The notes under the pieces were generated by a model. That model saw only the letters and a list, made by a program, of their open reading frames with translations, searched no databases and was not told the DNA's origin. Shown piece by piece: positions 10,820-21,269 of a DNA stretch of 64,000 nt (position 1 is the first letter of the stretch; every line of letters starts with the position of its first letter). The position numbers and the translations under genes are program-made. The stretch is from Euclidia mi (lineage: Eukaryota; Arthropoda; Insecta; Lepidoptera; Erebidae): contig OX123187.2 in NCBI GenBank assembly GCA_944739405.2, positions 77,360,450-77,424,449 on the forward strand, written 5' to 3'.

Positions 10820-12418
10820 CTACCTCTGCTGCGTCGTCCGGTACGTGGCCGCCACGCCGTCGCCGACATAGCTCTCCGGATAGCCAAGCTGAAGTGGCAG
10901 TGGGCAGGGCACATAGCTCGAAGAACCGATGGCCGTTGGGGTAGAAAGGTTCCAGAACCTTTCTACCCCAACGGCCATCGGTTCTACTGCGATCTCCTCA
11001 TTTCTGATTCGATCTCGCAGGGAAACTCCAAGCATAGCTCTTTCCATCGCCCTCTGAGTGACCTTGAGCCTTCTGATTAGGCCCATAGTGAGCGACCACG
11101 TCTCTGATCCGTAAGTCATCACTGGCAACACACACTGGTCAAAGACTTTCGTCTTGAGACATTGCGGGATATCGGACGAGAATATATGTCGTAGCTTCCC
11201 GAACGCTGCCCAACCGAGTTGGATTCGACGATTGACCTCCTTCTCGAAGTTGGACCTACCTAATTGGACTACTTGTCCCAGGTAGATATACTTGTCGACA
11301 ACTTCAAGCGTAGAGTTCCCAACCTGAATAGGAGCAGGTACAACATGGACGTTCGACATGATTTTCGTCTTGTCCATGTTCATCTTAAGACCTACTTGTT
11401 GGGAGACTCTACAGAGGCCATCGAGCACTGTGCCTAGGTCTTCCATGGTCTCAGTCATGACTACGATATCGTCTGCGAATCGAAGGTGAGTGATGTACTC
11501 GCCGTTGATGTTGATGCCGAGTCCATTCCAGTCCAGAAGCTTGAAAACATCTTCCAGCGCATTGGTAAACAGTTTCGGGGATATAACATCCCCCTGTCTA
11601 ACTCCTCGCTGGAGTTGAATAGGTTTCAAACTCTGGTCCTGGAGGCGGACTGACATAGTGGCGTTTTCATACAAACACTTTAGCACTTCGATATATCGGT
11701 AGTCAATCCGGCACCGTTGGAGAGACTGTAGCACCGCCCAGGTTTCGATCGAATCGAAGGCGTTCTCATAGTCTACAAACGCCAAGCATAGGGGCTGGTT
11801 ATACTCCTCGGACTTCTGTATAACCTGCCGCAGCGTATGTATGTGGTCTACGGTACTATAGCCTTTACGGAAACCGGCTTGTTCGGGAGGCTGGAAATCG
11901 TCTAGCTTGCTCTCGAGACGATTCGTGATGACCCTTGAAAACAGCTTGTAGACGTGGCTCAGAAGTGTGATGGGTCTGTAGTTCTTTAAGAGGGCTTTAT
12001 CCCCTTTCTTAAAGAAAAGCACCACCACACCTCTGTGCCACACTTGTGGCGTTTTACCCTCGAGAATGACGGAATTAAATAGCTTCCGAAGGGCTTCTCT
12101 AGCGGGTGCACCTCCAGCCTTCAGAAGCTCGCTCGTAATTCCGTCATCCCCCGGCGCCTTGTTGTTTTTGAGCTGTTTGAGAGCCACACTAATCTCGTGC
12201 ATGCTGACGTCCGGGATATCTTCGGTATAGTGTCGGGTCAATCCAGCTCTAGGGTTTGACGCTGAAGTACTTGCGAGTTGTTGCGTTGTCCTGTATAGCT
12301 GTCCATAGAACCTTTCAATCTCCTCCAAGAGCTCAGGCTTGGACGATACGATTCTGCCATCTTCCATCTTCAGCTTTGTCAGCTGACTCTGCCCAACAGA
12401 CAGATCCCTCTGAAACAC
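10820..12418 (-). pseudogene. RTE reverse transcriptase, open but rearranged
   Basis: A 532-codon open frame holds a full RT core: NNKAPGDDGITSELLKAGG, NYRPITLLSHVYKLFSRVI, AGFRKGYSTVDHIHTL, motif A AFVDYENAFDSIE, motif B RGVRQGDVISPKLF, motif C LRFADDIVVM, then MNMDKTKIM and YIYLGQVVQLG. Catalytic aspartates (DYENAFD and FADD) are present. After RNEEI (near 11000) the normal C-terminus is lost because the next ~110 bp are inverted; the distal C-terminus (GRPPARWTDDLV to the stop) continues at about 10835-10691 on the same strand. The core is well preserved, suggesting a fairly young insertion. Confidence 0.88.
10840..10985. other. Inverted segment with snap-back palindrome inside RTE
   Basis: Plus-strand translation of about 10850-10952 gives DIALRIAKLKWQWAGHIARR and TDGRWGRKV, which belongs on the minus strand in this element (compare the intact order at 63145-64000). 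At its edge 10922-10952 is repeated exactly as reverse complement at 10955-10985 with a 2-bp spacer. This is the signature of template switching or inversion with duplication of one edge. Confidence 0.85.
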
Positions 12419-12889
12419 TTTGGATCCCTTATTTATTGATTACTTAACCGGTCTAGTGAAATTATAATGACACTGAAACAAGTCCGTTAAATAGCAAGTA
12501 TTACAAACAATTGACTATAATCTGTGTAATTATAATGTCACTAGTGAATTTATAATATCACGTTTCTGGCTAAATACCTGCGACATATTTATAAAATAGT
12601 ATACATAAAGAAAGGGAGGAATTATACTGGCCTTTTGATATTATTGATATGACATGTCTTATACACTGGCCAAGCAAATGTATCGCAGCTAACTCTGGCA
12701 ATTAAGTTCATTAAATATTGCATGAAAAAGTTATAGCCTTAAATATCGTTTAAATATTTATTTATTCATTATATAAAAGATGAATCAGATAAATGTTGCA
12801 TAAAATAATGGTAATTTGGCATAAATATATTGAAAATCATATTTGAAAATCAATCTTATTTGAAAAGATTATTTTATTTACGTATTTTA

Positions 12890-13105
12890 TATCATACCAG
12901 AGGACGCCAGCAGCTACGCCTGCATTTGTTTTAAATTTACCCGTTTTGGCCGATCCCGTGGGAATTTCGGGAAATTCCTTCTTAGTGCACCCTTACAGTC
13001 CCCAAGGAACATACATGCCAAATTTCAGCTTCCTGCGCCCAATAGTTTCGGCTGTAGCGTGACTGTCAGTCAGTAAGAAACGCAAGGATTTTATATATTA
13101 AGATT
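12890..13105 (+). repeat. Interspersed repeat family E
   Basis: It contains CCGATCCCGTGGGAATTTCG, AAGGAACATACATGCCAAAT and CAGCTTCCTGCGCCCAATAG, and ends near CGCAAGGATTTTATATATTA. The same order is found inverted at 45855-46070 and degenerated at 18925-19185 and 15195-15345. Repeats of this kind are very common in Lepidoptera and are usually taken as non-autonomous DNA elements; I saw no TIRs here. Confidence 0.65.
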
Positions 13106-13109
13106 TGAG

Positions 13110-13815
13110 TATTAGATTTGTTTGTGGTTCCAAATATTATTTTGTTGTTGTTAGATTGGCAAAACTATTGTCCAGTTTGGCGCGGAATTTGAGTTGCATC
13201 TGTTATTTATATACAGTGCTGTTTTAAGTGTTGTGCCAAAACCTTTAAAAAAAATTTAAAACAAACTTTTAATTGACTAAAGCAGCAACCCTATTAGTTC
13301 ATTTTTTAGACATATCCTTTAACGTACTATCAATACGGCAATAAAATACATTTTAGGTACTATTTTAAGTTTGGAATTATTGTAGTGGTCATAAAAACTT
13401 TATAAAAGAACGTTCACATGGTGTAGTTTTAAAGTCGCCTTGCTTGTTTTAAGCCTCGAAGAGTAAAATACTGAAGGTCTGTATAAACGCCATCACTTAA
13501 CGTAAGCCGTTTTATACGTTGTAAAAATGTGTTCCTTACTGCCAATTTTAGTAAGTGATACTTAAGTTTTTATCGAAAATATAAGTGTTTTATACTGGAC
13601 TTAGGTAGAGCGGATTAGCGGCTTTTGCTTGATATTTCGAACACGTGGCAATCATAAACCGGAACAGTTATGTCAGTGGAAGAATTCTGATGTCAGAAGT
13701 AGTCAGTATTTTCAGCTCTTAGGTACCCTTAGGTAGGCTTAGGTATTTTCAGAACAATTTACTCGAACATATCAAATGTAGAAATCCTACATTTCAAAGG
13801 TATTAAAAGAACAGT
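13110..13815. other. Gene-free AT-rich stretch
   Basis: No coding frame or repeat signature is supportable. Confidence 0.4.
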
Positions 13816-13819
13816 AAGA

Positions 13820-13995
13820 CTCAAATTCAAATTCAAATCATTTATTGCAAAACTAAGTGTACAGTCGCGGTCTGAAAGTGTTTACCACCTTAGGCTTATA
13901 ATTGCATGAACACATCAATTACACAAGGACGACGATATTGTACTAGGCAACCAATCTATGATAACATGCGTTGCGTAGCAACTGGTGTCAATAAC
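13820..13995 (-). mobile_element. LINE-like 3' end with (TTGAAT)n-type tail
   Basis: On the plus strand ACTCAAATTCAAATTCAAAT is followed by CATTTATTGCAAAAC, the usual reversed tail and polyadenylation region of jockey/CR1-type elements. No coding sequence is attached, so it is a short 3' end or a SINE using such a tail. Confidence 0.45.
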
Positions 13996-14246
13996 GATTT
14001 ATTATTCCACATTTATAATATATGTTCATTTTATTACAAGCGTGATGTTTACAATAAAACTAAAATATTTGTAGTCTTCAATTAATGTTATTTTAAACTT
14101 GCTATTTACGATTTTGGTATTTGTAATTAATAAGTTTATCAAATGACTTTTACATTGACATAATGAAAGGGATGGCGAAAATACGACATCCTGAATATAA
14201 AACCTTTTTGAAAAAAATACAATATTATTTATATCGTCTAGCGTAA

Positions 14247-14660
14247 GACTGCCTCGTTGGTCTAGCGGTAGTGCATACGACAGCTGATCATGAGGTCTCG
14301 GGTTCATTTCGCGGGTCAGGCTCGGAAAATGTTGCTAAGGTTTTCTGTTAAGAATTTCTTAGTGACAATTTCTTAATAATTAGCCCGAAGTTGGTGGTGT
14401 TTCACCCCCGTGCATCAGAAAGCACGTTAAGCAGTCCCGGCTGTCATGATCTATGGCAGTCATTAGTGGGAAGTCAATGCCCTCAAATATACCTACTGAC
14501 TACTGGTCTAACCTTAGAATGATGTTAGATGGCGGTCGCTCCGTGTAAAAACTGATATCCAGTCAAATCTCGGTAGACCAGAAATAGCAGGCCCTGGGCT
14601 CCGAAGTGCAAGCTTAGGATGCTAAGAAAATGCTAGGGTGATGATGATGATGATATCGTC
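14247..14660 (+). mobile_element. SINE family B-like element with (GAT)n tail
   Basis: A tRNA-like head starts near 14247 with A box TGGTCTAGCGG at 14258-14268 and a weakened B box (GGGTTCATTTC) near 14300. The body has AGCACGTTAAGCAGTCCCGG and GGCGGTCGCTCCGTG, also present at 57595-57980, and the element ends in GATGATGATGATGAT. This is a Pol III-type SINE with a LINE-recognised 3' microsatellite. Confidence 0.75.
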
Positions 14661-15194
14661 TAGCGAAAATCAGGGCGCGGTCAGACTGTGAGCTATAATG
14701 ATAGTGGATGGTATGCTAGTCACGTTAAAGCGCATGCTGATCACATAAGTGAGCTTTTGTTTAGATAGTGTGTGCCCTTAACCAGGCGAATCGTGCTTTA
14801 TAAAAAAATAGGCAGAAATAATCAAAAATAAATTCAACACATATTTTTTTGTTAATAAAAGTTTTAATAACGAATATAGCCTCCCTCAGCAGCCACAGCA
14901 TAAATGCAATTTTGTCATTATGTCAAATTATTTCATCGACCTAAAAATATTCATACTCTTTTTGTTTGAATCGATGCCTTACCAATGATTGAAAAGTAAT
15001 AAGTACTCAGATAGAGCATTTTAGACCTTACTGAAACCAGCGTGACAAAGAATATAATTTGAAAAGTGGTAAACATTTTTAGACCGCGACCGTACATGGT
15101 GATGGTATACAATGGTATGTGCTTAAGACTTCATTACAAGTTGTCATCAGAGAACTAGCATTACAGTTAAGAATTTTCTAGTTGATTAAGTTTA

Positions 15195-15345
15195 TGCAAT
15201 AACTAGGCCTCGCCACGGCTCCGCATGCGTGGCGCTGTTTAATGCCTCACTTGAATAAATTCTGAAATAATCTCTTATTGCTCCCCTATACCACGTTAAG
15301 TAGATAAATCTAAATTTTAGCTTCTTGCGCCCAGTAGTATCGTTT
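15195..15345 (+). repeat. Degenerate repeat family E copy
   Basis: GGCTCCGCATGCG near 15220 and AGCTTCTTGCGCCCAGTAGT near 15320 align in order with the 12890-13105 copy. The middle is diverged. Confidence 0.4.
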
Positions 15346-15574
15346 TTTATTTATAAGGGAAAATAAACAGTATCTACACATTACATGTAATATAACATTA
15401 AAAACTGCTTGAGAGGTGTCAAGGGACACCAGGATGGAACAAAGTTCCTTTCGATTAATTAGTGAAGAAATTGTAATATTTCTTTTTTTTTAGTTTTAAT
15501 ATTTATTTTTTTTGTTATTGACAAATATAATGTAATATAAACTTAATCAGTAGGCTCAATTTTAGTAATAATTG

Positions 15575-16133
15575 TTAATTTTACAAAAAATGTCCTGTTC
15601 GCCATCTTGGATCTACAAATAAATGCCATTTACGTTATCAGAATGCATGATAGCCCCCACAAATTATACCCATATTAATTATTTTTTAAATGTCCCGTCC
15701 GCCATCTTGGATTCCCAAATAGATGTCATTTTCGTGACCAGAATCCATAAAAACCCCGAAAATTATATCCATATTAATTTTACTAAAAATGTCCCGTCCG
15801 CCATCTTGAATTCCCAAATAGATGTCATTTTCGTGACCAGAATCCATAAAACCCCAAAAATGATACTCATAATAATTTTATTAAAAATGTCCCGTCCACC
15901 ATCTTAGATTCCCAAATATAATCATTTTCGTGACCAGAATCCATAAAAACCCTGAAAATGATACCCATATTAATTTTATTAAAAATGTCCCGTCCGCCAT
16001 CTTGGATTCCCAAATAGTTGTCATTTTCGTGACCAGAATCCATAAAAACCCCGAAAATGATACCCATATTAATTTTATTAAAAATATCCCGTCCCCCATC
16101 TTGCATTCCCAAATAGATGTCATTTTCGTGATC
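15575..16133. repeat. Minisatellite, about six units of 98-100 bp
   Basis: The word TGTCCCGTCCGCCATCTTGG or a close variant starts at 15591, 15691, 15790, 15888, 15986 and 16085, giving periods of 100, 99, 98, 98 and 99 bp. Each unit also has GATGTCATTTTCGTGACCAG and CCATAAAA. Because the period is near 33 codons, stop-free frames arise on both strands; these are by-products. Each unit contains CCGCCATCTTG, resembling the YY1/Pho core on the opposite strand. Confidence 0.92.
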
Positions 16134-16145
16134 AGAAAGCATGAA

Positions 16146-16307
16146 AAAAGGACAAGTCAGAAGTACCCTTAACAGAAGAGCATGCATGAGAAACTTGATG
16201 GGAGTGAGTGAAGCAAGTGAGGTATGTCAGGATCGTTGCAAATGGCGTTCCGTAGTCTCTGCCTACCCCTCCGGGAAACAGGCGTGAGTCTATGTATGTA
16301 TGTATGT
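16146..16307 (+). mobile_element. 5'-truncated CATA-tail LINE insertion with 12-bp TSD
   Basis: The translation GQVRSTLNRRACMRN and WRSVVSAYPSGKQA followed by TGA and (TATG)n matches the insert at 2824-3084. AGAAAGCATGAA occurs at 16134-16145 and 16308-16319 as a perfect TSD. The insertion sits at the edge of the last minisatellite unit. Confidence 0.85.
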
Positions 16308-16489
16308 AGAAAGCATGAACATGATTCTTGCTTTCTATAAGAGAGAGACAGACAGAGAAACATGCGCACGCCGCACGGCTTACAATACCATAGCTTACTA
16401 TAACAAAGAGTGTCGTTACAACTTTTTGTCTTAATTTTTTCCGTCTAGCCCCCTTTCTCAACGCGCGATAAGGAACTTTGTTCCAAAAC

Positions 16490-17060
16490 TAAAGAAAAAA
16501 AGGGGAAATGCGAGACCAATAACATTTTCCACATATTGCAATTGCTGTCAGTCAAGGCTTCGTCAAGCAGAAACCGTTCTTAGCGGGCCCCAGGTTAGCG
16601 CTTTGAAGCGCGCTAACTACGCGTTTTTTTGGCAAGGCCTTCAGTCAGTAAGGCAAGAATTTTATAAAAGCAGATGATGAGAAATTATAAATATCTCATA
16701 ATGATAAACAGTAAATAAATCTGATCATTTCGTTCGCTTTAATTGATTTATTAGCCGTGTTACAAGATCAATGAGGCACATTATCTCAGGCTTAAAGGCG
16801 CGCGGTAATTTAACAGGCTTTAGATAATCTCGACAAGCTCGACACTTGGTTCAGGAAAAGGATTATACAAGAATCCAATCTTGTCTTTGCTCTACCAGAT
16901 TCATCACCTCATTTCAGTAGGTAGTAACTTACAAAAATAATATGTACTTGAAATATTTATTTTGACTGCATGGTCAGGAGTTTAAATGACTGAGGTCCAC
17001 AAAATGGAGTCCCATATTCTTCCTGATTGTCTGTATGAAAGCTCAAAAATTACCAAAAGG
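16490..17060. other. Gene-free stretch
   Basis: No coding signal. A small imperfect hairpin (GTTAGCGC near 16595 with GCGCTAAC near 16612) is present and nothing else is assignable. Confidence 0.35.
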
Positions 17061-17067
17061 ATTTTAA

Positions 17068-17632
17068 GGCTAAGAACTCACGGAGCGATTTTCACCCGCG
17101 ATCGCCGCGGTTGTGGGCCCGCAGCTTCTGTAGAATGCAGATGTATAATGTAAAAAATTAAAGCACAACTCACGATGCGTTTTACGCCCGCGGCGTGCGC
17201 GGTTGTTCGCGGTTCCCGCTGCACCGGCAGGCAACTAGTGGAATCGTGCGGGCCGCAGTCAACCGCAGCCTCGGCGGGTGGCACCTGCGCGCTCTGCGGT
17301 CGGTTGGCGGGCCACGGTCGCGGGCGATGGACGATGGGTACAGAAATTCAACATCATTTTGCACCAGCCAGTGACTTGTGGTATCGTGGTAAATGTTTGT
17401 GCATGTTTAAATTAAACAAACATAATAAAATTGATATTGAAATCGATCTACTAATTACTTACGTCTTGCAACCGCCCGTCTTGCGATCATCGCCTGCCAC
17501 GTCTGCGGGCGATGATCGCAGCCGCGACGGCTGCGAAACCGCGCAAATAACCGGTCTCGTGAATTTAGAAATAAAACGCAGTTCCACCACCGAGGCGGTC
17601 GCGGGTGAAAATCGCTCCGTGAGTTCTTAGCC
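17068..17632. mobile_element. PIF/Harbinger-like MITE 1 (565 bp)
   Basis: The left end 17068 onward (GGCTAAGAACTCACGGAGCG) is matched by the reverse complement of the right end up to 17632 over about 44 bp with two or three mismatches. It is flanked by TAA at 17065-17067 and 17633-17635. A 3-bp TWA TSD with a GG-starting TIR is the pattern of PIF/Harbinger elements. The interior is GC-rich with no transposase, so it is non-autonomous; open frames inside are incidental. Confidence 0.8.
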
Positions 17633-17679
17633 TAATTCATGTGGGTGGAGCTGAGGGCGATGTCAAGTTGTTTGTCTTA

Positions 17680-17960
17680 GGGCTCCTACGGACTATGCAG
17701 ATAGCCGCAATGAAGCCAGCAATTTGTATGAGCAAGTAGTTTCTATTCGCACTGCGATGCGGCTACCGACCGCTCTGGTTGTTCTGAGCGCTGTGGCCAG
17801 CCGGACGGTGGCCATACACACCATGCGGATAGTGCTAGTTTGCGGTTGCCAGTGTGGTGGAATGCGGTCAGTCGTCCGATTAACCACAAGCGCAACCATG
17901 TCCGGTGGTTATTAGGATGGCAGGCCGCATTGCGGCTAACCGCATAGTGTGTAGCAGCCC
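17680..17960. mobile_element. PIF/Harbinger-like MITE 2 (281 bp)
   Basis: The left end GGGCTCCTACGGACTATGCA pairs with the right end (reverse complement GGGCTGCTACACACTATGCG) across about 33 bp with mismatches, sharing TAGCCGCAATG. TTA flanks it at 17677-17679 and 17961-17963. No coding capacity. It lies 47 bp from MITE 1 but has a different TIR, so it is a separate family. Confidence 0.75.
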
Positions 17961-18924
17961 TTAGTGTTTAGCACGCAACCAATAAAAAATGTCACAGCAA
18001 AAATAGCAGCTTTATTTTTGAATAATTGCCCGAGGCCTAGCCTTGCTGCCTCGCATATTAGTACCCACGACCCCAGAGTTCATGCCCCTACGGCCATCAG
18101 TTTTTCAAGCTATGTATGTGACCTGCCCACTGCCATTTTAGTTTATTATGTCCATACGAGTTACTTGGTGATAAATAATTTCAGGCTTTCGTGAATTAAA
18201 TTACAGTTGTTTATACAATAACAAGTCAATTTAATTTTCTATTGTTAATTTGGTCAGCTAATATACCATAAGTGTGATCCATAGTGTTCTTACACAAAAC
18301 TAATTAACATATTTTGTATTTAATTTAAACACAATATTAAATTGTAAGATTGGACCAAGACATAACCCTTTGTTAAGAATACAAGTTCGGCATAAAATTG
18401 TTATAGGTTTAGTATTAAAGCCAGACTCGTATCAGTACTTAAGTATATTTTATAACCTCTTCTCTTTTATAGGGCCATTATTTTGAATCGTATGTTTACT
18501 TTATTCGCCATTCGACCTCCATATCTTATGTTGAATACAATGTCAAAGTTGTTGGTGGGCGTGGAATATAAAAGTAATGTCTTTGCTTTAGTACAATACA
18601 TAATTATCATTTGACTTCTTATTAGAACAGAAAGTTCATAAAGATGGCTGATTGTACAGTCTATCAACTTACCGCTAGACCACCATAAGGGCCAGAATCG
18701 CTCTGCAAGACATCGTCGCTTACAGTGCTACTTTACACGCACATTGAAACTCGTATACAATACCAGTTTTTAGTGTACCTCGACTCTATGAGCGAGCCAA
18801 GGGTTTTTTTTTTCAAACTGGTCCAGCGCCGACTTGTTTGATTGTACGTATGAATGTTTATTACTCTTTCACGCAAAAAATATTTACCGAATTCTGAGGA
18901 AACCTTACAGTAATAATTATAGCA

Positions 18925-19185
18925 TACTAGAGGATGATCACAGGCTACGCCTACACATTATTTTTTATTTAACCGTTTCTACCCAATCCCGTGCGTCTTT
19001 CGGGCAAGCCCTTCTTAGTGTACATCTACACTACCCAAGGAACATTTTAAAGAACAACAACAAAGAATAATTTTAAATAAACAGGTACATCAGAATAGCA
19101 CAATATGTCTTGTTGTTCTTATACCAAACCTCACGCAGGCGAAGCCCCGGGGTAAAAGCCTGTGTTATATATAAAATATTCACTT
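18925..19185 (+). repeat. Repeat family E copy
   Basis: AGGCTACGCCTACACATT, CCCAATCCCGTGCGTCTTTC and CTACCCAAGGAACAT follow the order of the 12890-13105 copy, and CGCAGGCGAAGCCCCGGGG near 19136 is the usual far end of such repeats. Diverged. Confidence 0.5.
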
Positions 19186-19189
19186 TTCA

Positions 19190-19565
19190 TGTCCCCACTC
19201 GTTCGATTGTAGCCGAAAATTCAGAGAGATTTGATTCCGTGAGCACCTGCGTATTGGTTCACTTCTCTGCTTTATTTTGTTGATGATCACTCGCATCGCT
19301 CGCGCCCAGCTACATTTTCAAGGGCTTATGACTTTGGCTTATTTTCACAGGGTGGATTTGATTAAACATGCAATCGGTTCAGCTGTCACTCGCGGGTCGA
19401 AAGTGCTGTGTTTTGTTTGTGTTGTAACTAAATTGTTTATCGAATTTAATCAGTGTGCCTAGAACAGATAATATTACAACAAAATAGTAACAAAACACTA
19501 CTACGACACGTAAACAGAATTTGTGCACGATAATAACAGAATAACAAGGAATGTGGCAAAACTGG
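19190..19565. other. Gene-free stretch
   Basis: No supported coding or repeat feature. Confidence 0.3.
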
Positions 19566-20211
19566 TCCGGCAAGTCTGAAAATATTTTACTCTTGTGTTA
19601 AAATAACTTTAAAATCTGTAAAAATCATTAAAATAAGTTCAAAATTACCATAAAACGTGACCATAGTATCCATAAAACGTGTGTCAGTGTTATTTAAACA
19701 AACCAATACCAACATATGAAGAAATTAATGATCATGAAAGATTGACCACATGGTACCGCATGGTGTCAGAAATATATAAAATCCAGTGAAAATAATCCAA
19801 TTATATCCAAAAATAAGCAAACTGTGAACATAAAGTGAGATAAATGTGCATCTATTATCAAAGAAAAGTAAAAACGAAAACATAACCTAAATGCGTCGTG
19901 TAAATTAAAACTCAAAAACCGAGTAAATATATAGAAACCTGTTATAAAAACCAGTAAAAACATTCATTATTATCACAAAGTGCGATATATGTGCAGCTTT
20001 TGAAAAAAAAACACAAAATACAAACATATAAAACCGAAATATTTTCGGTAACAGGTATATAAAAACAATGATTTTAAATCTTAATCAACAAGCATAACTA
20101 AGTGATTTTTTTTTGTATAAGGTGTCATCAATATATATAGCAATAATATCTAGTAGAAACACAGAAATAAATAATATAAATAAAGTAGTAACATAACCTA
20201 AATTTGAAACC

Positions 20212-21190
20212 ATGGAAGACATAAAAATTATATTGGAAAAGCTGCAGACGGATATTTTACAACAGAAAAAGGATTTGCACGAAATGCAGGAGGATATTAA
20301 AAGCACAATCAACAATAATATAAATGATAAATTTAAAAACTTGGAAATGAAAAATGAACACACAGAAAACAAACTCCAGGAATATTCCTCACAAATAAAC
20401 AGTATTGAAAGGTTTATGAGACGCAAAAACCTAATTTTCTTTGGAGTACAAGAAGGAGAAAGATCTTACCATGAATTGGAAAAATCAATAATAGACAATA
20501 TACTTAAAAAATACTTTTGTTTGCACTATGAAAATAGCTTAGAGGCTGTCAGAAGACTTGGAAGAAAAGGTGATAAAGTTAGACCTGTTATCGTTACGTT
20601 TAGCACAATGGGACTAAAACTAAAAATCCAGCAAAACCAAAAATGCCTTAAAGATTCTCCGTACTATATAAAACAAGACTTTCCTCTAGAAGTCTTAAAA
20701 ACACGCAAGGACCTACAAGCCCAACTGATAAAGGAAAAAGATGCAGGCAATACTGCTTTTATAAAATACATACATACATACATATACTCACGCCTTTTTC
20801 CCGTCGGGGTAGGCAGAGACAACAGAACGCCACTGGCTCCTATCCTTACAAACCTCACGCGCTTCCTCTACACTCATTACTCTTTTCATACATGCTCGCC
20901 GGTTGCGGGTACTTCGGACCTATACTTTTATAAAATATGACAAGTTAATTGTACTACCTGGCAAAAATAAAAACCCTACACAAAACCTAACCAACAAAAG
21001 GGTCCTTTCTGAGTCTCCCGAAGTAACAACAGTAAACAGACCAAGTAAACAGAAAACAAAAAAACAACCTATAAAGAAGAGTAAGACTACAATGAAGGAC
21101 TATGTTCAACAAAAACCTAAGCCTGCACAAAGCTCAGAAATAAGTGCTCACAAACCACTATTGGAACACCCCGTCAAAGACATAGAATAG
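20212..21190 (+). pseudogene. LINE F ORF1, L1-ORF1p-like nucleic-acid chaperone, interrupted
   Basis: The N-terminal ~65 residues are heptad-rich and predicted coiled coil (DIKIILEKLQTDILQQKKD, LEMKNEHTENKLQEY). The RRKNLIFFGVQEGE block and VRRLGRKGDKVRPVIVTF follow, matching the RRM-like core of L1-type ORF1 proteins, which bind the element RNA in the RNP. The frame runs to about 20768, is split by a minus-strand insertion (20769-20924), and continues from about 20938 shifted by one frame with a basic, Lys-rich tail to 21190. ATG 20212 is in good context (ACCATGG). Confidence 0.8.
20769..20924 (-). mobile_element. CATA-tail LINE 3' end inserted in LINE F ORF1, 13-bp TSD
   Basis: The plus strand shows (CATA)n then TACTCACGCCTTTTTCCCGT and continues to the GGTTGCGGGTACTTCGGACC word, the reverse complement of the insert at 2824-3084. 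CTTTTATAAAATA flanks it at 20756-20768 and 20925-20937. Insert plus TSD is 169 bp, which explains the one-base frame change in ORF1. Confidence 0.88.
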
Positions 21191-21269
21191 CAACTCCATA
21201 AGGCCCCTCTCAATCTCCCAATACGGCTTGTCACCGCGGGGGATAAAGACTATAACCCTCCAACACAAC

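Larger units (their letters stand above)
10679..12430 (-). mobile_element. RTE-clade LINE, 5'-truncated copy
   Basis: On the minus strand the copy starts within the region just before RT at about 12428 and ends at the ORF stop beside ATATGATGATAC near 10679. The last codons (AYVQQW) and the stop lie in the 3' tail that SINE family B shares. The endonuclease is absent. No clear TSD was found; the flanks are an inverted-repeat sequence. A local inversion lies at about 10840-10985. Confidence 0.85.
10199..12561. repeat. Inverted repeat pair bracketing the RTE copy
   Basis: The reverse complement of about 10199-10242 matches 12511-12555 with few mismatches, sharing TTGACTATAATCTGTGTAAT. Related GTGAAATTATAAT words occur again at 12455. 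AACCGGT also occurs on both sides (about 10248 and 12446). The simplest reading is a palindromic MITE-like repeat into which the RTE inserted; an element with long inverted ends is the alternative. No TSD was found. Confidence 0.6.
15435..16485. mobile_element. Inverted-repeat-bounded segment carrying a minisatellite
   Basis: TGGAACAAAGTTCCTT at 15435-15450 is matched by its exact reverse complement at 16470-16485. Between them lie the ~99-bp minisatellite, a later LINE insertion (16146-16307), and a conserved-looking stretch (16320-16465). I read it as a non-autonomous DNA element with internal tandem repeats. No TSD was resolved, so the outer limits are provisional. Confidence 0.5.

Noticed and set aside
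15575..16133. Tandem units as a CRISPR array
   Set aside because: Whole units repeat without unique spacers, in a eukaryotic context.
15623..16187. Repeated 33-residue peptide frames on both strands, possible repeat protein
   Set aside because: The ~99-bp period makes frames open on both strands; units vary by a base or two, which shifts frame, so a coding role is unlikely.
17175..17630. 151-codon frame in GC-rich sequence
   Set aside because: Entirely inside the Harbinger-like MITE, and the opposite strand is equally open.
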